Source of the DNA: Rubrivivax sp.
GTDB taxonomy: Bacteria; Pseudomonadota; Gammaproteobacteria; Burkholderiales; Burkholderiaceae_C
Direction of reading: 5' to 3'
NCBI GenBank assembly: GCA_020852865.1
Contig: JADYZZ010000059.1
Coordinates: 121,332-185,331, forward strand
DNA: 64,000 nt
Shown here piece after piece: positions 42,894 to 54,153 of this stretch; position 1 is the first letter of the stretch; each line of letters opens with the position of its first letter. The position numbers and the translations under genes are program-made. The notes under the pieces are model-generated. The model saw nothing but the letters and a program-made list of their open reading frames with translations. It made no database searches and was not told the DNA's origin.

Positions 42894-45233
42894 ATGCATC
42901 ACGACGACGACAAGGGCGCCGAGCTGCGCCGTGCGGCGCTCGAGTATCACGAGTTCCCGATGCCCGGCAAGCTGGCCGTCGGCGCCACCAAGCAGATGCT
43001 CAACCAGCGCGATCTGGCGCTGGCCTACTCGCCCGGCGTGGCCGCCGCCTGCGAGGAGATCGTCGCCGACCCGGCCAACGCCTTCCGCTACACGGCACGC
43101 GCCAACCTGGTGGCGGTGGTCACCAACGGCACCGCCGTGCTCGGCCTGGGCGACATCGGCGCGCTCGCCGCCAAGCCGGTGATGGAAGGCAAGGCGGTGC
43201 TGTTCAAGAAGTTCGCCGGCATCGACGTCTTCGACATCGAGCTCGACGAAAAGGATCCGGCGCGTCTGGTCGAGATCATCGCCGCGCTCGAGCCGACCTT
43301 CGGCGGCATCAACCTCGAGGACATCAAGGCGCCGGAATGCTTCCAGGTCGAGCGCAGCCTGCGCGCCCGCATGAAGATCCCGGTCTTCCACGACGACCAG
43401 CACGGCACCGCGATCGTGGTCGGCGCGGCGCTGCTCAACGCGCTCACGGTCGCGGGCAAGAAGATCGACGAGATCAAGCTCGTGGCCAGCGGCGCGGGTG
43501 CCGCCGCGCTGGCCTGCCTGACGCTGCTCGTCAAGCTGGGCGTGCGGCGCGAGCTGATCTGGGTGACCGATATCGCCGGCGTCGTCTGGCAGGGCCGCAC
43601 CGAGGCGATGGACGAGGACAAGGCGCGCTTCGCGCAGGCCACGCCGCTGCGCACGCTGGCCGAGGTGATCGCCGGCGCCGACGTCTTCCTCGGGCTGTCG
43701 GCCGGCGGCGTGCTGAAGCCGGAGATGGTGGCGGCGATGGCGCCGCGCCCGGTGATCTTCGCGCTCGCCAACCCGACGCCGGAGATCCTGCCCGAGCAGG
43801 TGCAGGCGGTGCGCGACGACGCGCTCATCGCCACCGGGCGCACCGACTACCCGAACCAGGTCAACAACGTCCTGTGCTTCCCGTACATCTTCCGCGGCGC
43901 GCTCGACTGCGGCGCGACGACGATCACCGACGCCATGGAGATCGCCGCCGTGCACGCCATCGCCGAGCTGGCGCGCGCCGAGCAAAGCGAAGTGGTGGCG
44001 GCGGCCTATGCGGGCGAGTCGCTCGCGTTCGGGCCGGAGTACCTGATTCCCAAGCCCTTCGACCCGCGGCTGATGACGAAGATCGCGCCGGCGGTGGCGC
44101 GCGCCGCGGCCGCGTCGGGCGTGGCGAGCCGCCCGATCGGCGACTGGGATGCCTACGACGAGAAGCTGCGGAGCTTCGTCTACGCCTCGGGCCAGACGAT
44201 GCGCCCGATCTTCACGCTGGCCAAGCGCGCCCAGGCGCGGCGCGTCGCCTACGCCGAGGGCGAGGAGGAGCGCGTGCTGCGCGCCGCGCAGGTGGTGGTC
44301 GACGAGGGCCTGGCGCGGCCGACGCTGATCGGCCGCCCGGCGGTGATCGCCAAGCGCGTCGAGCGCTTCGGTCTGCGGCTGCGCGAAGGCGCCGACTACG
44401 ACGTCGTCAACGTCGAGCACGACGCGCGCTACCGCGATTTCTTCATGACCTACCACCGCATGACCGAGCGGCGCGGCGTCACGCTGCAGATGGCCAAGAT
44501 CGACATGCGGCGGCGCCTGACGCTCATCGGCTGCATGCTGCTGCACAAGGGCGACGTCGACGGCATGCTGTGCGGCACCTGGGGCACGACGCAGGCGCAC
44601 CTCTATTACATCGACCAGGTGATCGGCAAGCGGCCCGGCGGCAGCCCGCGCGTGGCGCTCGACGTCAGCGTCTACGCCTGCATGAACGGCCTGATGCTGC
44701 CCGGGCGCCAGGTCTTCCTCGTCGACACCCATGTCAACGCCGACCCCACGGCCGAGGAGCTGTGCGAGATCACCGCGCTGGCCGCCGAGGAAATGGAGCG
44801 CTTCGGCATCACGCCCAAGGCGGCGCTGCTGTCGCACAGCAACTTCGGCACGAGCGATCAGCCCAGCGCACTCAAGATGCGCCGCACGCTGGCCCTGCTG
44901 CGCGAGCACGCGCCCTGGCTCGAGGTCGACGGCGAGAGGCACGGCGACGTGGCGCTCGACGCCGCGGCGCGCCGCCGGCTCATGCCGCGCAGCACGCTGG
45001 CCGGCGCGGCCAACCTGCTCGTGCTGCCCGACATCGACGCGGCGAACATCTCGTACAACCTGCTCAAGACGGCCGCCGGCGGCGGCATCGCGATCGGGCC
45101 GGTGCTGCTCGGCGCGGCCAAGCCGGTGCACATCCTGACGCCTTCGGCGACCGTGCGGCGCATCGTCAACCTCACCGCCTTGACGGTCGCCGATGCGGAG
45201 GCGCGGCGGCTCGCCGGCCCGGCAGCGGTCTGA
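42894..45233 (+). CDS. maeB: NADP-dependent malic enzyme with phosphotransacetylase-like domain
   Basis: A 779-aa MaeB-type enzyme. The N-terminal malic-enzyme half has [28 protein letters not shown], the metal/substrate segment [10 protein letters not shown] and the Rossmann region [18 protein letters not shown]. From about residue 440 follows a PTA-like domain ([32 protein letters not shown]). It converts malate to pyruvate and CO2; the second domain is regulatory. ATG at 42894 is preceded by GGAGG; the open frame back to 42798 is not used. Confidence 0.95.
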   Translation: MHHDDDKGAELRRAALEYHEFPMPGKLAVGATKQMLNQRDLALAYSPGVAAACEEIVADPANAFRYTARANLVAVVTNGTAVLGLGDIGALAAKPVMEGKAVLFKKFAGIDVFDIELDEKDPARLVEIIAALEPTFGGINLEDIKAPECFQVERSLRARMKIPVFHDDQHGTAIVVGAALLNALTVAGKKIDEIKLVASGAGAAALACLTLLVKLGVRRELIWVTDIAGVVWQGRTEAMDEDKARFAQATPLRTLAEVIAGADVFLGLSAGGVLKPEMVAAMAPRPVIFALANPTPEILPEQVQAVRDDALIATGRTDYPNQVNNVLCFPYIFRGALDCGATTITDAMEIAAVHAIAELARAEQSEVVAAAYAGESLAFGPEYLIPKPFDPRLMTKIAPAVARAAAASGVASRPIGDWDAYDEKLRSFVYASGQTMRPIFTLAKRAQARRVAYAEGEEERVLRAAQVVVDEGLARPTLIGRPAVIAKRVERFGLRLREGADYDVVNVEHDARYRDFFMTYHRMTERRGVTLQMAKIDMRRRLTLIGCMLLHKGDVDGMLCGTWGTTQAHLYYIDQVIGKRPGGSPRVALDVSVYACMNGLMLPGRQVFLVDTHVNADPTAEELCEITALAAEEMERFGITPKAALLSHSNFGTSDQPSALKMRRTLALLREHAPWLEVDGERHGDVALDAAARRRLMPRSTLAGAANLLVLPDIDAANISYNLLKTAAGGGIAIGPVLLGAAKPVHILTPSATVRRIVNLTALTVADAEARRLAGPAAV

Positions 45234-45307
45234 TCGGGCGCGCTTCGGCGTCGGCATCCAGGGCATCGCGCGGCGCGGCGGCTCGCCGGCCCGGCAGCGG
45301 TCTGATC
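45201..45307. repeat. 35-bp direct repeat duplicating the 3' end of maeB
   Basis: The same 35 bases (GCGCGGCGGCTCGCCGGCCC ... GGTCTGATC) occur at 45201-45235, covering the last codons and stop of maeB, and at 45273-45307, exactly 72 bp further on. This looks like a partial tandem duplication of the gene end. Confidence 0.9.
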
Positions 45308-45637
45308 CGGGTCCGAGCCGGCAGGCCCGCCCTCCCGGCCTCCGGCCTCACCCGGGAGCAACGGACGGCGCCTGCCGGCGCGGGGCCAGACGGACGCCGG
45401 GCCGGACCCCTGTTCAGACGAAGGCGGGCGCCAGCGGGCGTCTTCACCCCCACGGTCCGGCTCTCGCTGCAGCGCAGCAGAGTCGATGCGTGCTGGATCG
45501 ATTTCGCTATTTCCGCTGAAAAGTCGCATGTGTGCACACACTCATTTGAGTGCTCACACGCTCGGATGCGGGGGCGCGCCTTGAGTTGTAAGCGTCGTTC
45601 GATTACCATACGCCATTTGGTTTTCCAGGGTTAACCC
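45234..45637. other. Intergenic region with AT-richer regulatory segment
   Basis: The 404-bp gap starts with the maeB-tail duplication, then GC-rich filler, and from about 45495 becomes clearly more AT-rich than the rest of the window. In that part lie the inverted repeat CACTCATTTGAGTG (45538-45551), the palindrome GTGTGCACAC just before it, and a good promoter for the RNase gene. The base change suggests the promoter region and following gene pair came by transfer. Confidence 0.55.
45581..45609 (+). promoter_or_regulatory. Sigma-70-type promoter of the RNase/barstar pair
   Basis: TTGAGT (45581-45586), an exact 17-nt spacer, then TACCAT (45604-45609), 28 bp before the GTG start. It is the best -35/-10 pair I see in the window. 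The inverted repeat at 45538-45551 lies 30 bp upstream and may be an operator. Confidence 0.6.
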
Positions 45638-46072
45638 GTGGTTCTCAACGGCCGAGGTTCGGCGGGCGGCCTGCTGCGGCGGGCGCTTGGACACCGAGGC
45701 TTGGCTGCCGCCGTACTGGCCGCCGCAGCGCTGGCAAGTGCGGCCCGGGAGCGAACACCCGGTCCGGCGCCGGCCGCCCAGCCGGCCCCGGTGGCGCTCG
45801 CCGAGCTGCCCGCGCAGGCCCAGACGACCTACCGGCTGATCCTGGTCGGCGGGCCGTTCCCCTCTTCGAAGGACGGCATCGTGTTCGGCAACCGAGAGCG
45901 GCGCCTGCCCGCCCAGGCCCGCGGCTACTACCGTGAGTACACCGTGAAGACCCCCGGCGCGCACGACCGCGGCGCGCGTCGCATCGTCTGCGGCGGCGTG
46001 CCGCCGACGCGCCCCGAAGCCTGTTACTTCACCGCCGACCACTACACGAGCTTTCGCCGCATCATCCAGTGA
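45638..46072 (+). CDS. Secreted N1/T1-type (barnase-like) guanyl ribonuclease
   Basis: A 144-aa protein with an N-terminal signal-like stretch (LGHRGLAAAVLAAAALASAA) and a Pro/Ala linker. A microbial ribonuclease N1/T1 domain follows: TYRLILVGGPFPSSKDGIVF, NRERRLP, GYYREYTVKTPG, GARRIVCGG and CYFTADHYTSFRRI. The predicted catalytic set is E100, R114/R115 and H135, all present. It would cleave RNA after G, outside the cell or in a rival or host. Start GTG at 45638. The barstar gene follows after 65 bp, so the cell is protected. Confidence 0.85.
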   Translation: MVLNGRGSAGGLLRRALGHRGLAAAVLAAAALASAARERTPGPAPAAQPAPVALAELPAQAQTTYRLILVGGPFPSSKDGIVFGNRERRLPAQARGYYREYTVKTPGAHDRGARRIVCGGVPPTRPEACYFTADHYTSFRRIIQ

Positions 46073-46137
46073 GGCTGCCGCCGGCAGCATCCGATTCCAC
46101 AGCAATTCGAATGACCGAGCCCAGGGGGAAAGCGACC

Positions 46138-46533
46138 ATGCAGTTGCAGACCATCCGACCCAACATCGTCCAGGCGATCCGCGCCTACCGCGTGTCCGAC
46201 CTGATGCAGGCGGCCGCCGAGGCCGGGCAGCATTTCCTGTACGCCAACCTCGGCGCGGCGCAGTCCAAGCAGGAACTGCTCGAGCGCATCGCCGAGGCCT
46301 TCACGTTCCCGCCGCACTTCGGCAAGAACCTCGACGCGCTGTACGACTGCATGACCGACCTCGTGCACAAGGCCGGGCCGCAGCCGGGCTTCGTCGTCGT
46401 GCTCGAGCAGCTGCCCGACAACCCGCGCTTCGACCGCGAGGCGCGCGAGCAGTTGCTCGACGTGTTCCGCGACGCCGCCGACTTCTGGGGGGAACGACGA
46501 ATACCGTTCAGGTGTTTCTACTCTTTTCGGTAG
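46138..46533 (+). CDS. Barstar-family ribonuclease inhibitor
   Basis: A 131-aa protein with the barstar core FPPHFGKNLDALYDCMTDLV, whose acidic residues block the RNase active site. Family features FLYANLGAAQSKQELLERIA and FRCFYSFR at the end are present. ATG at 46138 has a GGGGGAA ribosome site; the frame is open to 46069 but that part overlaps the RNase end region. It is the immunity partner of the upstream RNase. Confidence 0.9.
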   Translation: MQLQTIRPNIVQAIRAYRVSDLMQAAAEAGQHFLYANLGAAQSKQELLERIAEAFTFPPHFGKNLDALYDCMTDLVHKAGPQPGFVVVLEQLPDNPRFDREAREQLLDVFRDAADFWGERRIPFRCFYSFR

Positions 46534-46718
46534 CCCGCTCCCAGGAAATCGGGTCATGGGAGCGGGCGGCGGAAACGGCCCAGAACAACGCCGGCGTCGT
46601 CAAGCCGGCGGTCGCCAAGGTGGTGCTCAAGAACGGCTTCAACCCCAACTTCGGGATGAACATGCCGATGATGGTGAGCGCCTTCGACACCTCGGCCTGG
46701 CTGAAGGCGGCGGCCTGA
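46512..46718 (+). CDS. Small ORF after barstar, possible gene remnant
   Basis: A 68-aa frame that overlaps the barstar end by 22 bp and includes NNAGVVKPAVAKVVLKNGFN and MNMPMMVSAFDTSAWLKAAA. It looks like the C-terminal part of a real protein rather than random GC-rich translation, yet has no ribosome site of its own and I do not recognise a family. Possibly the remnant of a gene broken when the RNase/barstar pair arrived. Confidence 0.3.
   Translation: MFLLFSVARSQEIGSWERAAETAQNNAGVVKPAVAKVVLKNGFNPNFGMNMPMMVSAFDTSAWLKAAA
46533..46567. repeat. 11-bp inverted repeat at the barstar stop codon
   Basis: GCCCGCTCCCA, a 13-nt loop, TGGGAGCGGGC, starting at the last base of the barstar stop. A perfect stem but no U-tract; it may be an mRNA-stabilising or attenuating hairpin, or a scar of insertion. 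Confidence 0.7.
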
Positions 46719-46746
46719 GCCAGGCCGAGCTCACCAGCCCCTGAAC

Positions 46747-46774
46747 GCCGAGGCGGCCCACGGGCCGCCTCGGC
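46747..46774. terminator. Strong hairpin between convergent barstar region and ksgA
   Basis: GCCGAGGCGGCC, loop CACG, GGCCGCCTCGGC: a perfect 12-bp stem in the 75-bp convergent gap. No U-tract follows on either strand, so it is a likely but unproven bidirectional terminator. Confidence 0.55.
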
Positions 46775-46793
46775 GCATCCGGCGCGGGCGCGC

Positions 46794-47564
46794 TCAGCCC
46801 GCCGGCGCGCCCAGCGCCAGCGCCAGCGCCAGGTACTCGGCGACCGGCACCTCCTCGGCGCGGCGCTGCAGGTCGAAGGGCACGCCGGCGCCGCGCGCTT
46901 GGAGCCAGCGGCCGAGCGTGTGGCGCAGCAGCTTGCGCCGCTGCGAAAAGGCGCTGGCGACGATCTCGCCGAGCAGCGCGCCGTCGGCCAGCCGCGGCCG
47001 CGCCAGCGGCCGCATGCGCACCACAGCCGAGTGCACGCGCGGCGGCGGCTCGAAGGCCGCGGGTGGCACCTCGAACAGCGGCTCGATCGCGTAACGCCAC
47101 TGCAGCATCACCGACAGGCGCCCGTAGTCCTTGCCGCCCGGGGCCGCCGCCATGCGCTGCACGACCTCGCGCTGCAACATGAAGTGCTGGTCGCTCACGC
47201 GCGCGGCCACGCCGAGCAGGTGAAACAGGATCGGCGTCGAGATGTTGTAGGGCAGGTTGCCGAGCACGCGCAGCGGCCGCGCCGCCGCGTCGGCGAGCGC
47301 AGCGAAGTCGACCGTCAGCACGTCGGCCTCGACGACGTCGACGCCGCCGATGCGCCGCCAGCGCGCCGCCAGGTCGCGATCGAGTTCGATCACGGTGAGC
47401 GCACCGGCGCGCTCCCGCAGCGGCCGCGTCAGCGCCCCGAGCCCGGGGCCGACCTCGATCAGCGCCTCGCCCGGGCGCGGATCGACCGCGGCGACGATGC
47501 GCTCGACCACCGCCTCGTCGACGAGGAAATGCTGGCCGAAGCGCTTGCGCGCGACATGCTTCAA
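46794..47564 (-). CDS. ksgA: 16S rRNA adenine dimethyltransferase KsgA (RsmA)
   Basis: A 256-aa methyltransferase ([52 protein letters not shown] holding the NLPY catalytic motif). It dimethylates A1518/A1519 (E. coli numbering) of 16S rRNA. The start is taken as TTG at 47564, 13 bp after the surA stop, which gives normal family length; no better start was found, and an ATG nearby is out of frame. Follows lptD and surA; pdxA, often between, is missing. Confidence 0.93.
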   Translation of the reverse strand: MKHVARKRFGQHFLVDEAVVERIVAAVDPRPGEALIEVGPGLGALTRPLRERAGALTVIELDRDLAARWRRIGGVDVVEADVLTVDFAALADAAARPLRVLGNLPYNISTPILFHLLGVAARVSDQHFMLQREVVQRMAAAPGGKDYGRLSVMLQWRYAIEPLFEVPPAAFEPPPRVHSAVVRMRPLARPRLADGALLGEIVASAFSQRRKLLRHTLGRWLQARGAGVPFDLQRRAEEVPVAEYLALALALGAPAG

Positions 47565-47577
47565 GGGCGGGGCGTGC

Positions 47578-48921
47578 TCACTGCGGCGGCTCGCGGTACT
47601 CGACGTAGGCGCGCGCGCGCAGCTCCTTGGTCCAGTCGAGGTAGGCCTGCTCGAACTTGCGCTCGCGCAGCACGTTGCGCGCCTGCTCGCGCAGCTGCTT
47701 GGCATCGAGCGCCACCTCGCGCCGCTCGACCACCTGGATCAGGTGCACGCCGAAGCGCGAGACCACCGGCGCCGACACGCCGCCGGGCGACAGCGCGTTC
47801 ATGGCCGCCTCGAACTCGGGCACGAACATGCCGGGCGCGGCCCAGCCCAGGTCGCCGCCCGAGGCCGCACTGCCGTCCTCGCTGTACTCGCGTGCGATGT
47901 CCTCGAAGCTGCGCCGGCCCGACTCGATCTGCCGGCGGTATTCGGCCAGCCGGCGCGCGGCGACCTCGGGCGTGAGCTCGGGCGAGGTGCGCAGCAGCAC
48001 GTGGCGCACGCGCGTCTGCGTGATCGTGACGCCGCCGCTGCGCCGCTCGAGCAGCTCGAGCAGGTGGAAGCCCGCACCCGAGCGCAGCACCGCCGACACG
48101 CCGCCCACCGGCAGATCGCGCACCGCCTCGACGAACAGATCGGGCAGCCGCGCCGCCGGCCGCAGGCCGATCTCGCCGCCGCGCTCGCGGTTGCCGTCGT
48201 CCGACAGCTCGCGCGCCACCTGCGCAAAGGGCTCGCCCGCGCGCACGCGCGCCAGCGCCTGCTCGGCGCGCGTGCGGCGTGCCGCCAGCGTCGACGCGTC
48301 GGCACCCTCGGGCACGGCGACGAGGATCTGCGCCAGGTTCAGCTCCTCGCCCGTCCTGGCCGCTGCGCGCTCGCGCGCGAGCTCCTGGTCGATCTCCTCG
48401 TCGCTGACGGCGATGCGGCGGTAGACCTCGCGCTCGCGCATGCGCTCGATCATGATCTGGTCGCGCAGGTTGGCGCGAAAGCGCGCGAAGTCGATGCCCT
48501 CGGCGCGCAGGCGCGCACGCAACTGCTCGGCGCTGAGCTGGTTCTGCGCCGCCACGCTCTGCACGGCGCGGTCGATCTCGGCGTCGTCGACCTTCATGCC
48601 GCTGTCGCGCGCGTTGCCGATGATCACGCGCTCGTCGATCAGCTCGTCGAAGACCTGCTTGCGCAGCACGTCGTCGGCCGGCAGGCGCGCGCCGGCGCGC
48701 GCGGCGTCGGCATGCGCGCGCTCGAGGCGCCGCTCGATCTCGCCGGCCGTGACGAGCTCCTGGTTGACGATGGCGGCGATGTAGTCGCCCTGCACCGGTG
48801 TGCTGCCCTGCGCCAGCGCGGGCAGCACGACCGCGGGCAGGCAGACGGCGGCGCCCAGCGCGCCGGCCAGCAGCCGGCGCAGCGCCGCCCGGGCGCGCAG
48901 GGCGGGAGCGGTGTGGTTCAT
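47578..48921 (-). CDS. surA: Periplasmic chaperone/peptidyl-prolyl isomerase SurA
   Basis: A 447-aa protein with an N-terminal signal ([20 protein letters not shown]), a SurA N-domain ([32 protein letters not shown]) and two parvulin domains (about residues 190-290 and 300-405, the latter with [19 protein letters not shown]). It escorts outer-membrane proteins to the BAM complex. Its ATG overlaps the lptD stop (ATGA). Confidence 0.95.
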   Translation of the reverse strand: MNHTAPALRARAALRRLLAGALGAAVCLPAVVLPALAQGSTPVQGDYIAAIVNQELVTAGEIERRLERAHADAARAGARLPADDVLRKQVFDELIDERVIIGNARDSGMKVDDAEIDRAVQSVAAQNQLSAEQLRARLRAEGIDFARFRANLRDQIMIERMREREVYRRIAVSDEEIDQELARERAAARTGEELNLAQILVAVPEGADASTLAARRTRAEQALARVRAGEPFAQVARELSDDGNRERGGEIGLRPAARLPDLFVEAVRDLPVGGVSAVLRSGAGFHLLELLERRSGGVTITQTRVRHVLLRTSPELTPEVAARRLAEYRRQIESGRRSFEDIAREYSEDGSAASGGDLGWAAPGMFVPEFEAAMNALSPGGVSAPVVSRFGVHLIQVVERREVALDAKQLREQARNVLRERKFEQAYLDWTKELRARAYVEYREPPQ

Positions 48922-51314
48922 GGACTCGGGGGCGGTGAGGCCGGAGCGCGCTCGTCGCGCAGCATCCGGTAGCCGGGGATATTGTCCTTCAAGACCTGCA
49001 GCGGGTTCGAGCCCAGGCGCGAAAGGCCCACCAGTTCGAGCTGCAGCAGCAGGCGCGTCGTCGCCTCGCTGCTGCCGGTGGACAGGCGTTCGGCCACCAT
49101 GCGCGCGATCCAGCAGCCGGCGTCGTACTCGAAGCCGAGCACCGAATCGGTGACGCGGCGGTCCCTCAGGCTGTAATTCACGCGGCCCACCGTGTACCAC
49201 GAGCCGGCACAGGCGCCGCCGGCCGCCGCGCCGCGCGCGGCCAGCGCACGTTCGAGCAGCGGCCACTGCCAGCCCACTTCGAGCTGCTCGGCGAGCCCGC
49301 GCGTGAAGCGGTAGGTGGCGCCGACGGTGCGGTACGGGCCGGGCGCATAGCGCACGCCGACGATCGAGCGCACGATGCGTGCACTGTCGGGGTTGTACTG
49401 CGCCCTGCCCTCCAGGCTCCACGCGCGCAGCAGGTTCGTCGCCGCGAGCAGCAGCAGGTCCGACCAGCGCTGCGTGAGCGGCGGCCCGTCGGGCGTGCCG
49501 TCGGCCTGTGCCGTCACCTGCTGCCCCCGCAGCAAGTAGCGCTGGGCGATGCCCAGGCGCAGCGCCTCGGCGCCGCTGTCGGCGTCGACCAGGCGCGTGG
49601 TCACGCCGGCGGTGAGCTGGTGCGCGTCCGAGACGCGGTCGACGCCGGCGAAGGCGTTGTCGCTGTAGATCGACGTGAAGTTGAAGTCCTTGCCCGCGGT
49701 GTCGTACACGGGCAGCCCGCTCTGGGCGCGGAAGGGCGTGTTCACGTACAGCAGGCGCGGCTCGAGCGTCTGGCGCAGGCGCCGCCCGAAGATCTGCGTG
49801 CCGCGCTCGAGCACGAGTCCGGCATCGACGCCGACGCTCGGGATCACGCGCTCGGCGCGCTGCGGCACGAGCGTCGCGGTGTCGGTCCAGCGGTAGGCCG
49901 CGGCATTCAGCGACAGGCGCGGCACGAACCAGGTCGCCGGCCCGCGCCAGGGCAGGCTGGCCGACGCCAGCAGGTGCACGCGGTCGCCGTCGCTGCGTGG
50001 GTCGGGGGCGACGAGGCCGGAGGGCAGCACGAAGCGGTTGAACTCGCCCAGCAGCGACCACTGGACGGCCGCCGCGCGCCCGCCCAGTCGCGCGCCGAGC
50101 TGCAGCGCGCGCTCGTAGGGCGCGACGACGGGTGCGTCGAGCGCCTGCAGCACTTGCCAGCGCGTCGTGCGCAGGTAGGCCAGGCCCGCGTAGCCTTCGT
50201 CGACGTCGCCGCCGCCGGCCGTGCCGCCGTCGGCGTCGGCCGTTCCGAGCGGCCGCTCGAGCGCGGCGCGCGTGGGCAGCAGGCGCGGCGTCAGGCTGCG
50301 GTTGCGGTTGGGGAAATCGCGCCACCAGTCGTTGTCCGACACGCGCGCGACATCGGCGCCGGCGCGCAGGCCCCAGGGCAGCCGCCCCTCGTGCGTCCAC
50401 TGCAGCACGCCGCGCGCGCGGCCGGCGACGCGGTCGTTGGGCAGCGCGCCCAGCTGTGCCTCGCCCGCGTAGTCGGGCTCGAGGTAGCGGTATTCGAGAT
50501 CGAGGCCCAGTCCGCGGCGCGTGAGCAGCCGCGGCGCGATCGTGGCGTCGCGGTTGGGCGCGATGTTCCAGTAGTACGGCACGAGCAGTTCGACCCCGCT
50601 GCGGTTGTCCAGGTTCACCGACGGCGGCAGCCAGCCCGACTTGCGCGCGTCGCCGAGCGCGAAGCTCATCGTCGGCAGCGCCAGGATCGGCGTGCCGAGA
50701 AAGCGCAGCACCGCGCCTTCGGCGAGGCCTTCGTGGGCATCGAGGTCGAGCTCGATGCGCTTGGCCTCGAGCTGCCAGGCCGGCTCCGTCGGGCCTTCAC
50801 GCGGACAGCTCGTGTAGCGCGCGTCGAGCGCGCGCGCCTGCCCCGGTCCGAGGAAGTCGACGCGTTCGGCACGGCCGCCGGAGCCGAGCTGCGTGAACTC
50901 GAACCGCGGCTGCAGGAACCAGCCCTCGAAGCGCTGCACCGCGAGCTCGAGCTCGGAACCCCGGTAGACGGCGCCGGGGCGCTCGATGCGCACGTCGCCC
51001 CGGGCGTCGACGCGATCCTCGGGCTGCGCGTAGCTCATCCGCTCGGCGCGGATCACGAGACTGCCGCGGCGGAATTCGACATCGCCCTCGGCCGTCGCGC
51101 TCAGGCCCGCCTGTCCCGACAGGCGACGCGCGAACAGGAAGACGGGCAGCTCGCGCGCGCCCTCGCCGCCGGACGGCGGCTGCGCCGCCGTGCCGGGCGC
51201 CGGCGCAGCGAAAGCAGCCGAGGCGGCCGGTGCGGCCGGCGCCGCGTCCTGCGCGCTCGCGCCCGCACCGCAGGCCAGCATGGCGGCCGCGACGGCCAGA
51301 TGGGTGAATCGCAT
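48918..51314 (-). CDS. lptD: LPS-assembly outer-membrane protein LptD
   Basis: A 798-aa protein with signal peptide (THLAVAAAMLACGAGASAQD), an N-terminal OstA/LptA-like beta-jellyroll (LSATAEGDVEFRRGSLVIRA; DRVDARGDVRIERPGAVYRG) and a long C-terminal beta barrel (YRYLEPDYAGEAQLG onwards). It inserts LPS into the outer leaflet with LptE (34303-34824). Start ATG at 51314. Operon lptD-surA-ksgA. Confidence 0.95.
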   Translation of the reverse strand: MRFTHLAVAAAMLACGAGASAQDAAPAAPAASAAFAAPAPGTAAQPPSGGEGARELPVFLFARRLSGQAGLSATAEGDVEFRRGSLVIRAERMSYAQPEDRVDARGDVRIERPGAVYRGSELELAVQRFEGWFLQPRFEFTQLGSGGRAERVDFLGPGQARALDARYTSCPREGPTEPAWQLEAKRIELDLDAHEGLAEGAVLRFLGTPILALPTMSFALGDARKSGWLPPSVNLDNRSGVELLVPYYWNIAPNRDATIAPRLLTRRGLGLDLEYRYLEPDYAGEAQLGALPNDRVAGRARGVLQWTHEGRLPWGLRAGADVARVSDNDWWRDFPNRNRSLTPRLLPTRAALERPLGTADADGGTAGGGDVDEGYAGLAYLRTTRWQVLQALDAPVVAPYERALQLGARLGGRAAAVQWSLLGEFNRFVLPSGLVAPDPRSDGDRVHLLASASLPWRGPATWFVPRLSLNAAAYRWTDTATLVPQRAERVIPSVGVDAGLVLERGTQIFGRRLRQTLEPRLLYVNTPFRAQSGLPVYDTAGKDFNFTSIYSDNAFAGVDRVSDAHQLTAGVTTRLVDADSGAEALRLGIAQRYLLRGQQVTAQADGTPDGPPLTQRWSDLLLLAATNLLRAWSLEGRAQYNPDSARIVRSIVGVRYAPGPYRTVGATYRFTRGLAEQLEVGWQWPLLERALAARGAAAGGACAGSWYTVGRVNYSLRDRRVTDSVLGFEYDAGCWIARMVAERLSTGSSEATTRLLLQLELVGLSRLGSNPLQVLKDNIPGYRMLRDERAPASPPPSP

Positions 51315-51377
51315 CGGAGCGGCGCTGCGTCGGCCCGTGAGGGCCGGCCGGGCCGGCAGCCCCGGCAGGCCGGTTTG

Positions 51378-51383
51378 TAGAAT
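51378..51383 (+). promoter_or_regulatory. Candidate -10 box upstream of amgK
   Basis: TAGAAT, 35 bp before the ATG, in a short AT-rich island (51375-51393) between divergent lptD and amgK. The opposite strand of the same island (GGATAATTTTCATT) could serve lptD. Confidence 0.4.
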
Positions 51384-51417
51384 GAAAATTATCCATGAGC
51401 CACCCTCGACGGCAGCC

Positions 51418-52482
51418 ATGACGTCCGAACGCGCCGGCACTCGCCCCGCTGCCGGCGTCGCCTGGCCCGATGCCGCGCGCCGCGACGCGTTCGAGCGCTG
51501 GGCGCAAGCCGTCGCGCTGCGCCACGACCTCGATCTCGCCACGCTGGCGCCGGCCTCGGCCGACGCGAGCTTCCGGCGCTACCTGCGCGTGGCCGGCGCG
51601 GACACGAGCTTCATCGTCATGGACGCGCCGCCGCCGCTGGAAGACGTGCGCCCCTTCGTCGAGGTGGCCGGCCTGGCCGCAGCCGCCGGGCTGAACGTGC
51701 CGCGCGTGCTCGAAGCCGACGTCGCGCAGGGCTTCTTGCTGCTCACCGACCTGGGCACCGAGTCCTACCTCGACGCGCTGCTGCAGGCCACGCCGGCCGA
51801 GGCCGACCGCCTGATGCGCGACGCGATCACGGCCCTGGTGCGCTGGCAGACGCAGATCCCGGCCGCCGCCCTGCCGCCGATGGACGCGGCGGTGCTGCGC
51901 GCCGAGATCGACCTCTTCGCCGAGTGGTGCGTGGCAGGCAGGTACGGCATCGTGTGGAACGATGCCCAGCGCAGCGCCTGGCAACGCACGAGCGGGCTCG
52001 TCGTCGCACAGGCGGCGGCGCAACCGCAGGTGGCGGTGCACGCCGACTGGATGCCGCGCAACCTCATGCACTGCCGGCCCAACCCGGGCATCCTCGACTT
52101 CCAGGACGCGATGCGCGGGCCGCTCGCCTACGACATCGCCTCGCTCCTGCGCGATGCCTTCGTCTCGTGGGACGAGGAGCGCGAGCTCGACTGGGCGGTG
52201 CGCTGGTGGGAGGCGGCGCGGCGCGCCGGGCTGCCGGTGGCCGCCGACTTCGGCGCGCAGTGGCAGGCCATCGAGTGGACCGGGCTGCTGCGCCACCTGC
52301 GCGTGGCCGGCATCTTCTGCCGGCTCGAGCAGCGCGACGGCAAGGCGCGCTACGCGCAGGATCTGCCGCGCTTTTTCGCCTACGCGACCAAGGTCGCGCT
52401 GCGCTACCGGCCGCTGGCGCCGCTGCTGCCGCTGCTCGAGCCGATGTCGGGCGCAGCGCTGCGAGCCGGGTTCACGTTCTGA
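51418..52482 (+). CDS. amgK: AmgK-type anomeric sugar kinase (aminoglycoside phosphotransferase family)
   Basis: A 354-aa protein with the kinase-like fold: ASFRRYLRVAGADTSFIVMD, the catalytic VHADWMPRNLMH, and the metal-binding ILDFQDAMRGPLAYDIASLL. In Pseudomonas the homologue AmgK phosphorylates N-acetylmuramic acid/N-acetylglucosamine in peptidoglycan recycling and sits next to lptD, as here. Its usual partner murU is not downstream. An ATG at 51382 in frame would add 12 residues. Confidence 0.88.
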   Translation: MTSERAGTRPAAGVAWPDAARRDAFERWAQAVALRHDLDLATLAPASADASFRRYLRVAGADTSFIVMDAPPPLEDVRPFVEVAGLAAAAGLNVPRVLEADVAQGFLLLTDLGTESYLDALLQATPAEADRLMRDAITALVRWQTQIPAAALPPMDAAVLRAEIDLFAEWCVAGRYGIVWNDAQRSAWQRTSGLVVAQAAAQPQVAVHADWMPRNLMHCRPNPGILDFQDAMRGPLAYDIASLLRDAFVSWDEERELDWAVRWWEAARRAGLPVAADFGAQWQAIEWTGLLRHLRVAGIFCRLEQRDGKARYAQDLPRFFAYATKVALRYRPLAPLLPLLEPMSGAALRAGFTF

Positions 52483-52593
52483 CTCCCGGGGCCGGGCCGC
52501 GCCCAGCCCGTCCCTCCTGCGGGCGGCCAGGCCAGGCGGCCGGGCCGCATCGGCGCCGAAGCCCGGCACGCCGGTGCCGCGGCGCGCGCCCGC

Positions 52594-54099
<1,506 letters not shown>

Positions 54100-54153
54100 G
54101 TGCGGCTCCTCGGCGCAAGACGGAGCTGCAGTCTACGGCGGCAGTGAGGTTCG

